A stretch of DNA of 15,487 nt from Clostridia bacterium (GTDB lineage Bacteria > Bacillota > Clostridia > Oscillospirales > CAG-382). The translations under genes were made by a program, and so were the position numbers. Numbering within the stretch: position 1 is the first letter of the stretch; the number at the start of each line of letters is the position of its first letter. The DNA is taken from positions 1 to 15,487 of the forward strand of contig CAAEPN010000086.1 in assembly GCA_900757905.1 (NCBI GenBank). The letters run 5' to 3'. Under the pieces are notes generated by a model, which did no database searches, was not told the origin of the DNA, and was given only the letters and a program-made list of their open reading frames with translations. This document shows, in pieces, positions 1 through 6,229 of this stretch.

Positions 1-265
1 CGGCAATGCGGAAGAAAGATTTACCGCTCTTGCAGCCTTCGAAGATCTGGTCGGAATTGACCTCTTTGCCTTTTAAGCCATCCAAGTAAACCTTGGTCAT
101 ACCGCATTCGATCACCATGCAAAAAGCGATACCGATCGGCAGAAAGCCCAAAGAGAACATTATGGCCACAACCGAGACAAAGCCGACCAAAAGGGACAGT
201 CCCCACAAGCGGATAGGCTTGCTTTTCAGTACTTCAAAAGCGCGTTTGTAAGCATCTGCAAACAT
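1..265 (-). CDS. Integral membrane protein, DUF975-like (N-terminal 88 residues; continues past the left edge)
   Basis: The start is an ATG at 263-265 preceded by AAAGGAG (274-280) with an 8-base spacer, so this start is well supported. The protein begins MFADAYKRAFEVLKSKPIRL, a charged amphipathic lead-in. A long hydrophobic stretch follows (about residues 23-53, broken by Pro and Gly), then a polar part that includes the sequence YLDGLKGKEVNSDQIFEGCK. This layout resembles the N-terminus of multi-pass DUF975-type membrane proteins of Firmicutes, in which a hydrophobic segment precedes a conserved (R/K)G(E/K)...(D/S)xxFxGF-like segment. The family match is from memory and is only moderate. 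The C-terminal part lies outside the window. It has its own strong promoter with an operator-like palindrome, so it is probably a separately regulated transcription unit. No function is assigned. Confidence 0.6.
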   Translation of the reverse strand, partial: MFADAYKRAFEVLKSKPIRLWGLSLLVGFVSVVAIMFSLGFLPIGIAFCMVIECGMTKVYLDGLKGKEVNSDQIFEGCKSGKSFFRIA

Positions 266-294
266 AGTTTTAACTCCTTTGATAAATATGTATT

Positions 295-313
295 TTGAAG
301 TAATTTACTTCAA
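295..313. promoter_or_regulatory. Perfect 19-base palindrome, candidate operator
   Basis: The sequence TTGAAGTAATTTACTTCAA is two perfect 9-base half-sites around one central base. It begins about 6 bases downstream of the -10 box of the membrane-protein promoter, so it covers the predicted transcription start and early leader. That position suits a repressor of a dimeric winged-helix type (MarR or GntR class, inference). In RNA it could instead form a small A/U-rich hairpin, but that would be weak. Confidence 0.55.
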
Positions 314-318
314 TATAT

Positions 319-347
319 ATTATAGCATACCGTGAAAAAATAGTCAA
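319..347 (-). promoter_or_regulatory. Sigma-A promoter of the membrane-protein gene
   Basis: On the minus strand the -35 box is TTGACT (342-347), followed by a 17-base spacer and a -10 box TATAAT (319-324). A TG one base upstream of the -10 box makes it an extended -10. Predicted transcription starts near 312, giving a leader of about 47 bases before the ATG at 265. Confidence 0.85.
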
Positions 348-360
348 CCGATTTATTTAT

Positions 361-413
361 TTTTTAAGAAATAAAACCGCAGTTTGTAAAGTACACCTTT
401 CCAAACTGCGGTT
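361..413 (-). terminator. Rho-independent terminator of the stalk-repeat protein gene
   Basis: The 12-base arms AACCGCAGTTTG (375-386) and CAAACTGCGGTT (402-413) pair perfectly around a 15-base loop. On the minus strand the hairpin is followed by a T-rich run (TTTTATTTCTTAAAAAAT). It lies 9 bases after the stop codon of the gene at 423-2156. It separates that gene from the promoter of the membrane-protein gene, whose -35 box is only about 30 bases away. Confidence 0.85.
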
Positions 414-422
414 CTTTTCGTT

Positions 423-2156
423 CTATCCGGCTATGCGTATCGCATTTGCGTTTTCATCCCATTCAACATTGCAGTCAAACGCTTCAGCAATAGCACGTAA
501 CGGCACAAGCGTGCGGTCACCGGAAAGGCGTGCGGCTTCGTCGAGCGTAACGGCATTTCCGTTCTTATACAGAATATTGCTGCCGATAGCAAGCGTTACG
601 GTCGTATTCTTTTTGGTCAACGTAACTGTCTGCGTAGCCTCATCCCACGACACGTCTGCATCCAATGCTTCCGAAACGGCTCTTACCGGAATCATGGTTC
701 TGCCGTTTATCACCTCCGGTACGCGGTCAAAGGTGACTTTGCTGCCATTCACGCTTATGGTGATTAACTCGGAGGACAAGTCGATATCATAAAGCATTTC
801 GGCAAGATCGGCATACTCTCCTACCAATTCCACAGAGAACCAGACTACACGGTTATTATCTAGAAGCACCGGCTGACAATCGGAGGAAAGATGTGCTTCG
901 GGTGCGGAATAGATATCGGAAACCACGGTGCCGTCGCCATTTACAATAACGTACTTAAGTCCTAAGCTGGTATGCAGGATCGAATGATATTTTAACGGTT
1001 CGGTCGCCCACTTATCGTTATATACGAACTCCTCCCAAAGCACTAAAAAGCGGTCATTCGGGAGTTTGACGAGATACGGACGGCTGCCAAGCATATACTC
1101 GCCGACGTAATTGGTAAGGCGCACTTGCTTGATCTCGGGTTCAGAGCCGTTTTTCTTCAAGTCCTTGCTGCATACAAGAAGAATTATATCCCGTTCGTCA
1201 TAATCGATTCCCTCAATTTCATAAGAGGTATAATTTGTTACTTTGCTTTGGTCAACGCTGTTAATCGCAACCAAATAGTTATCCTCCGCGCATTCAAATC
1301 CGCCGATAGTAATGCCTGTGCAGTTTGCGCCGGGTGTGCCCGGAACCTCGAACAGGCAGGCTCTTTCATAAGAAAGCATAGAGGACGGTGCAAGGGCTGT
1401 AAGGTCAGTCGTTAATTTCTGCAAGATCACGCCGCGTGGATAGGCGTCGCCATGATCGATAAACGCGAAGTTTTCTCCGTCAAAGCGCACGAACTGATTG
1501 AAAGAATGGCTGACATGGTTCTCTTGAAAGCGTCCAAGGTTATTGAGCGTAGTCATGGTATCGGTATTGACAAAGACGGTAAGCTGCGACTGATGACGGT
1601 TGCCGTCGCTTGTCAGATAGCGTTTTCTTGCGGTATGGATAGCAAGGATGTTGCCGTATTCCGCCATTCGAAGGCTGCCGGCCTCAAACGGTTCATAGGT
1701 AAAGCAATTGGTAACGGCCGCCGCTGCAAGGCGGTTAAAGGCTTTATCGTATTTAACGACGCGAAATACTTCGGCGGTATCGCTGTCATCGGCATTTTCT
1801 CTGCCGAACACGATATAGTTATAATTTGCTCCGGCATAGAAGCCGCCGAAAGTGTCTAATTCCATCGGAACGGCAGTCGCTCCGAGCAAGGCATTATCCG
1901 CCTTGCGGTAGGTCGATACACAGATACCGTCAAAGGTACAATCCAAGGTATCAAACGTGTCATTGCCGTTATCAAAGACATAGGAGCGGCTGACGCTTGC
2001 CCAACGGCTGACGCTCGTCACAACGTCTGCAAGGCGGTACGGACCGCGATGTGCGCCCACTGGGGTGATTCGGATGCTCTGTGCGCCGGCAAGCACGGTG
2101 CTTACCGTGCCGGCTAACGCCGCAACAACGGCAAGTTTTCGGAAAATATGTTTCAT
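423..2156 (-). CDS. Secreted protein with C-terminal copper-amine-oxidase-like stalk repeats
   Basis: The start is the ATG at 2154-2156, preceded by AGGAGG; a frame open 22 codons further upstream has no comparable ribosome site and would begin inside the promoter. The 577-residue product starts with a signal peptide (MKHIFRKLAVVAALAGTVST, with a likely cut near VLAGA). Residues of about 30-455 look like a beta-rich domain, possibly a propeller, that I do not recognise. From about residue 459 the tail matches the Cu_amine_oxidN1 type domain (PF07833): two half repeats, one with GRTMIPVRAVSEALDADVSW and one with DRTLVPLRAIAEAFDCNVEW. In Firmicutes this domain is a stalk or wall-associated module, not an oxidase, and no copper amine oxidase catalytic domain is present. 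It is the last gene of the leftward signalling cluster but has its own promoter at 2194-2222. Its role is unknown; an extracellular partner of the neighbouring sensor system is possible. Confidence 0.8.
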   Translation of the reverse strand: MKHIFRKLAVVAALAGTVSTVLAGAQSIRITPVGAHRGPYRLADVVTSVSRWASVSRSYVFDNGNDTFDTLDCTFDGICVSTYRKADNALLGATAVPMELDTFGGFYAGANYNYIVFGRENADDSDTAEVFRVVKYDKAFNRLAAAAVTNCFTYEPFEAGSLRMAEYGNILAIHTARKRYLTSDGNRHQSQLTVFVNTDTMTTLNNLGRFQENHVSHSFNQFVRFDGENFAFIDHGDAYPRGVILQKLTTDLTALAPSSMLSYERACLFEVPGTPGANCTGITIGGFECAEDNYLVAINSVDQSKVTNYTSYEIEGIDYDERDIILLVCSKDLKKNGSEPEIKQVRLTNYVGEYMLGSRPYLVKLPNDRFLVLWEEFVYNDKWATEPLKYHSILHTSLGLKYVIVNGDGTVVSDIYSAPEAHLSSDCQPVLLDNNRVVWFSVELVGEYADLAEMLYDIDLSSELITISVNGSKVTFDRVPEVINGRTMIPVRAVSEALDADVSWDEATQTVTLTKKNTTVTLAIGSNILYKNGNAVTLDEAARLSGDRTLVPLRAIAEAFDCNVEWDENANAIRIAG

Positions 2157-2193
2157 TTTGCGCCTCCTGAAGTGCTGTACAAGATCTTTTTTA

Positions 2194-2222
2194 ATTATAC
2201 CGCAAGACTGCATTTTGTGCAA
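2194..2222 (-). promoter_or_regulatory. Sigma-A promoter of the stalk-repeat protein gene
   Basis: On the minus strand the -35 box is TTGCAC (2217-2222), the spacer is 17 bases and the -10 box is TATAAT (2194-2199). It sits in the 103-base gap after the solute-binding protein gene and about 40 bases before the ATG at 2156. No clear terminator precedes it, so read-through from the operon is also possible. Confidence 0.7.
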
Positions 2223-2259
2223 GGCATGAATGCGGCAAAAGTCAAGAAATTGCAGGCAG

Positions 2260-3570
2260 TCAGCCGTTTTCTTCCGAAGAAGCCAGACACTTGGTCAAGA
2301 AGTAATCCAAAGCGCCCTCGGAATCCGGCTGTTCTCCGGAAATCAGCTCTTCCGCCGCTTGTATAAGGTATGTACCGTAGTAGGTCGGAACGCTGCCATT
2401 ACTGCTTAAGGCAAGCTCTGTTTTGGTAGCGGCAAGGCCGGTATATCTCGAATCCGCAGACGCTTTGGCAATCGACGGAACGCCTTTGACCGATGCAAGC
2501 GTATTTAATTCTTCTTCGCGCGCCATAAAACGCAAAAACTCAATGGCATAATCTTTCACATCGCTGTCTTTATTGACGGCAAAGCCATACCATGGCTCAA
2601 TATACGCGTAAGCGCCATTTTCGCCGAGCGGTGCAAACATGAATTCATATTCGAACGGAGAAGCCGTAAAGGTCTCAGACTTTGACTCTCTTTTTTTCAT
2701 GCCGCTGACCTTTTCGGTATCGCACACCCAAAACGGAACTTTTCCCTCAAAGAATCTTAAAATAGCGCTGTCGTAGTTATCCTCCGGATAGGCTGCGTCC
2801 ACTTCGGTGTTAAAATACCCGTTGTTTTTTAATGTTTCAAGACGTTCAAAAACGTTCAGCAAAGCGGCTGCGCCCGTTTTATCTCCGGCTTCGACGGCTT
2901 TGTAAAGCTCCGGGTCATCGTTAAGCATCGTCATTCCCATATTGTAGACAAGCGTACTGACCGCACTATCCGGGCCTTGAATCGGCGTATAGCCTTTTTG
3001 CTTAAGGCTTTCCAACACAGCCAAAAACTCCGGCCATGTCTGCGGGACTTCAAGTCCTTCTTCGGCAAGGAGCGTTTTGTTGACGACAAGACCTTTTAGC
3101 GTTAAGCTCATCGGGAGCGAATAGAGTGTTCCCTTCCACTTATTTCCCTCAATAACCGTTTCGGTAGCCGCGCTGACATCCACGCCGGCTTCCAACAGAT
3201 CGACGCAGTTTTCCGTCGGATATCCGTTGGCGTTTGAGGTCATAAAAATATCGATGGAAGGATTTGCCTTTAAAAAGCTGTCCGAATTTGTATTATTGTA
3301 GCTTTCATAGCTGACCGTTACATTCGGATAAAACGTATTGAAGTGGTTGATGACCTGATCGAGCGCTTCAAAATTTCCGAAGAAGGAGGCTACGTCGATA
3401 GTAACTTCGCCTGTCGTGTCTAAGGCCGGGACAAAGGCGCTTACCGACTGGTCTTTTCCCTGTTTGGTCGTTTCGGAATTCGGCTTCTTTCCGGGTGTAC
3501 ACGCGCAAAATGCCGACAATATCGCCGCGACGGTGACCGTCAACGCCATGAGCTTTGCGGTTGTTTTCAT
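2260..3570 (-). CDS. Extracellular solute-binding lipoprotein, family 1
   Basis: The start is the ATG at 3568-3570 with GGAGG 8 bases upstream. The 436-residue product has a lipoprotein signal peptide (MKTTAKLMALTVTVAAILSA then FCAC). The likely lipid-carrying residue is Cys24, though the lipobox FCAC has an unusual Phe at -3. After a polar linker the fold reads as an ABC-type family 1 binding protein: residues 55-90 carry the VTIDVASFFGNFEALDQVIN strand-helix start, and the C-lobe carries PWYGFAVNKDSDVKDYAIEF, the usual segment of sugar-binding members. Family 1 proteins mostly bind oligosaccharides or polyols; the ligand here is unknown. It lies 34 bases downstream of a hybrid histidine kinase gene, and no permease or ATPase gene is in the window. 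A sensory role for the kinase is therefore more likely than transport, though it could still serve a transporter encoded elsewhere. Confidence 0.85.
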   Translation of the reverse strand: MKTTAKLMALTVTVAAILSAFCACTPGKKPNSETTKQGKDQSVSAFVPALDTTGEVTIDVASFFGNFEALDQVINHFNTFYPNVTVSYESYNNTNSDSFLKANPSIDIFMTSNANGYPTENCVDLLEAGVDVSAATETVIEGNKWKGTLYSLPMSLTLKGLVVNKTLLAEEGLEVPQTWPEFLAVLESLKQKGYTPIQGPDSAVSTLVYNMGMTMLNDDPELYKAVEAGDKTGAAALLNVFERLETLKNNGYFNTEVDAAYPEDNYDSAILRFFEGKVPFWVCDTEKVSGMKKRESKSETFTASPFEYEFMFAPLGENGAYAYIEPWYGFAVNKDSDVKDYAIEFLRFMAREEELNTLASVKGVPSIAKASADSRYTGLAATKTELALSSNGSVPTYYGTYLIQAAEELISGEQPDSEGALDYFLTKCLASSEENG

Positions 3571-3604
3571 GTTAATTTCCTCCAAAATGGTTATTTTATC
3601 GTAT

Positions 3605-5794
3605 TTAATGCTTTGGTCTTGACACTAAAAAGCGAATCGTGGAAAGTACTTTATCGATCTGAATGGGTTTAGATATATGCGCATTCATACCGGCAGCCAT
3701 ACAACCTTGCACATCTTCGGCAAAGGCGTCCGCCGTCATGGCGGCAATGGGAATCGTCTGCAAGTCCTCGCGGCCGGAGAAACGGATTTCCCGTGTGGCT
3801 TGTAAACCGTTGAGAAGCGGCATCTGCAAGTCCATGAACACAAGGTCATACGTTCCGGGAACGGCAGCAAGCAGAAAATCGACACATTCGCGTCCGTTTT
3901 CTGCGCGGTCGCAAACGATTCCGTATTCTTCCAACATCGCGGAGATGATCTCCCAGTTGATATCGTTATCCTCGGCAATTAAAAGATGCAAGCCGACAAG
4001 GTCGCTGTTTTCATCGCCTATGTGTTCGGCAGCATGCGGCAAAGCCTCTGTTGCGGCGATAAGCGGAATGCGGACGGTAAAGACCGTGCCGGCGCCAAGT
4101 TCGCTGTCACACATAATGTCACCGTTCATAAGCTCAACCATATGCTTGACGATAGCAAGCCCTAAGCCTGTACCCTGAATCTTATCAACGCGACCGTCGG
4201 CCACGCGCGTAAAGGACTCATACATGGTCTTTTGGAGCTCTTTGCTCATGCCCACGCCGGTATCCTCGATAATGCAGGTAAGCGTAACATTTCCGCTTTC
4301 GGTGATATTTTCCTCTTTGACCGTCAGCCGGACCTTACCGCCGGCTTTGGTATACTTTACAGCGTTATTGAGCAGATTCAGATACACCTGCGTCAGCCGG
4401 AGTCTGTCGCCGATCAGGTTTTCAAACGGCAGCGTCTCGACCACACACTCAAAGGAAAGTCCATGACCGGCTACCTGGGAACGCGTTATGCTTTCCAAAT
4501 TCGAAACCAACATCCGGACATGGAACGGCTCCGGATTTAAACTGATTTTTCCGCTCTCGACGCGCGACAGCTCCAGAATATCGTTCACAAGCGTCAGCAG
4601 ATGATTGCCTGAAACCATGATCTTGGCAAGGCAATCCTTGACATACGCCTTATCGTCGAGCCTTGCTTGGGCAAGCTCCGCCATGCCGAGTACGGCGTTT
4701 AACGGCGTGCGGATGTCACGCGACATGGTAGAAAGAAACTGCGATTTTGATTGATTTGCCTGATTGGCAAGCACGGCAGCCGCACGAAGCCGGCGGTTGA
4801 TGCTTAAAACATAGCCGCCGTCGATCAGGATCAAGAAGAACATTGCCACAGCCACGACATATACGATAGAAAGATTGCTTGAATCGTCTGCCAAGGCTTT
4901 GACCGGAATATAGCCTAAAATATCCGCTTCGTCAAAAGTATCCAAGCGCGAATAGTACCAATAGCAGCTCTGATTTTTGGAATCGTTTAAGGTAAGCAAT
5001 CCGCTTCGCTGCGTCTTTATTTGTGAAAGCAGCTTATCCGCACCAAAATAGTCGTTTTCGAAATTATAAAACCGAACAAAATTGATAAAGGTTTCCGAGC
5101 GCATGACCGTTGACGGGATGATATAGTCATAATTGGTAGCAATAAGCCCGATTTGCGCTTCCGAGAAGCTTGTAGGAAACAGCCAAAGACTTTTCATATA
5201 ATCGACCGGAATTGCACGCAAAAGAAGATAAGCGCGGTCGGAACCATCCGCTTCCTTCAAAGTGACGCGCGTACCAACGCTGATAAAAACGCGCTGGGAT
5301 TCACGGACTCGGTACTTACTCAAGATACACTTTTCTCCGTAAAACATATTTTTAAGTCTTACAGCATTGGAACGGGTATGCGGCTCTAGTGCTTCCGCGC
5401 CCTCTCTGTAGATCGTTACGGTATTGCTCCCGTCTGTATAGCAGGTACTCCATGCGTCGAAAGTATCCATATCGACGATATGCGCTTCGGCGGTCGACTG
5501 GTCATCTAACGCGGCAATGTAGGAAAGTGCTTCCTCCCGTGTCATATGCTCTTTTTCGATAAATGCAGCCCAGCTTTGGGCACTTTCAAGCTCGGTGTCG
5601 AGATACCGCTCCGAGATCTGCCGCATGGTATCCACGGTATTGCAAAAGTTCTCTAACTGCGCCTTTTCCTTTTGGAGCCGGACGTTTCTTGAATACTGTA
5701 CCGCAAAGAGAACAAGGCTTAGAATTAAAGTAATATTGAAAAGCACCAACAAGGCGATCACAATGTGTTTTTTTGTGTTTTCGGAGCTTTTCAT
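3605..5794 (-). CDS. Hybrid histidine kinase with Arg in place of the phosphoacceptor His
   Basis: The start is the ATG at 5792-5794 with AGGAGG upstream. In the 729-residue product, a membrane segment lies at about residues 11-33, an extracytoplasmic domain at about 34-308 and a second membrane segment at about 309-331. A HisKA dimerisation region follows (about 350-415), then an HATPase_c domain (N box NLLNNAVKYT, G1 EDTGVGMS, G2 GTGLGLAIV) and a receiver domain (about 601-725). The receiver has its acidic pair Glu608/Asp609, phosphoacceptor Asp655 and Lys709. The H box reads STMSRDIRTPLNAVLG, so residue 359 is Arg (codon CGT, 4718-4720) where active kinases have His. Standard autophosphorylation should be impossible, yet the ATP site and receiver look complete. 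It may act as a ligand-gated phosphate acceptor through an Hpt protein, as a phosphatase, or in a dimer with another kinase (inference). It lies between the Hpt gene (47-base gap) and the solute-binding protein gene. Confidence 0.92.
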   Translation of the reverse strand: MKSSENTKKHIVIALLVLFNITLILSLVLFAVQYSRNVRLQKEKAQLENFCNTVDTMRQISERYLDTELESAQSWAAFIEKEHMTREEALSYIAALDDQSTAEAHIVDMDTFDAWSTCYTDGSNTVTIYREGAEALEPHTRSNAVRLKNMFYGEKCILSKYRVRESQRVFISVGTRVTLKEADGSDRAYLLLRAIPVDYMKSLWLFPTSFSEAQIGLIATNYDYIIPSTVMRSETFINFVRFYNFENDYFGADKLLSQIKTQRSGLLTLNDSKNQSCYWYYSRLDTFDEADILGYIPVKALADDSSNLSIVYVVAVAMFFLILIDGGYVLSINRRLRAAAVLANQANQSKSQFLSTMSRDIRTPLNAVLGMAELAQARLDDKAYVKDCLAKIMVSGNHLLTLVNDILELSRVESGKISLNPEPFHVRMLVSNLESITRSQVAGHGLSFECVVETLPFENLIGDRLRLTQVYLNLLNNAVKYTKAGGKVRLTVKEENITESGNVTLTCIIEDTGVGMSKELQKTMYESFTRVADGRVDKIQGTGLGLAIVKHMVELMNGDIMCDSELGAGTVFTVRIPLIAATEALPHAAEHIGDENSDLVGLHLLIAEDNDINWEIISAMLEEYGIVCDRAENGRECVDFLLAAVPGTYDLVFMDLQMPLLNGLQATREIRFSGREDLQTIPIAAMTADAFAEDVQGCMAAGMNAHISKPIQIDKVLSTIRFLVSRPKH

Positions 5795-5841
5795 AATCCT
5801 ACCTCCTTCTGTTAGGATACATTTTTCCTTTCTGTAGGCGA

Positions 5842-6192
5842 TTACTCGATTTCGGCAAGAGCATGAAGAACCTCATGGTACTCTTTGGCAAGCGCGTTGT
5901 ACAGCTCTTCCGACTGCTCGGAAAAAGTGCGCGGGCGCAGATTTTCGGTCAGCGCGTTTGCCGGCTGAAATAAGCCGTCAAAGCCAAGATTCAGGCAAAC
6001 GCCCTTTAAGGTATGCGCTGCACGGAAAGCCGTTTCCGCGTCCTTTTTCTTAAAAGCCTCGGTCAGCTCTGCAAAACTCGGATCATTGGCAAATTTCAAT
6101 ACAAAGCGTTTTATCATCGCTTCCGAGCCAAGACGGCTTAAGACCGCTGCATAATCTCCGCCCGTTTTTTCGTAAAACTGTAAGATATTCAT
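5842..6192 (-). CDS. Hpt phosphotransfer protein
   Basis: A 116-residue single-domain histidine phosphotransfer protein. The signature AAHTLKGVCLNLGF places the phosphorylatable His at residue 60, with the usual Lys three residues later and the Leu/Gly pattern of the four-helix bundle. The C-terminal helix (about residues 91-114) is present. The ATG at 6190-6192 follows GAGAGGGGA at a normal distance. Proteins of this type shuttle phosphate between the receiver of a hybrid kinase and a second receiver. The gene lies 37 bases after the GGDEF/HD-GYP gene and 47 bases before the His-less hybrid kinase, so it could connect those two receivers. It is clearly homologous to the Hpt part of the gene at 8664-9149. 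Confidence 0.9.
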   Translation of the reverse strand: MNILQFYEKTGGDYAAVLSRLGSEAMIKRFVLKFANDPSFAELTEAFKKKDAETAFRAAHTLKGVCLNLGFDGLFQPANALTENLRPRTFSEQSEELYNALAKEYHEVLHALAEIE

Positions 6193-6206
6193 ATTCTATT
6201 CCCCTC

Positions 6207-6226
6207 TCTGCCGATCTCACGGCAGA
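6207..6226 (-). other. Intercistronic hairpin in front of the Hpt gene
   Basis: The 7-base arms TCTGCCG (6207-6213) and CGGCAGA (6220-6226) pair perfectly around a 6-base loop. The hairpin starts 4 bases after the stop codon of the GGDEF/HD-GYP gene and ends at the ribosome site of the Hpt gene. There is no T run, so it is not a classical terminator. It could stabilise an mRNA end or tune Hpt translation (inference). Confidence 0.5.
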
Positions 6227-6229
6227 CCG

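Noticed and set aside
3663..4178. A 171-codon open frame on the plus strand over the kinase ATPase/receiver region
   Set aside because: It lies opposite the well-supported kinase coding sequence, has no recognisable domain and no good ribosome site. The same applies to plus-strand frames at 7625-8137, 6782-7225, 1452-1859, 9180-9599, 11569-12120 and 13322-13771.
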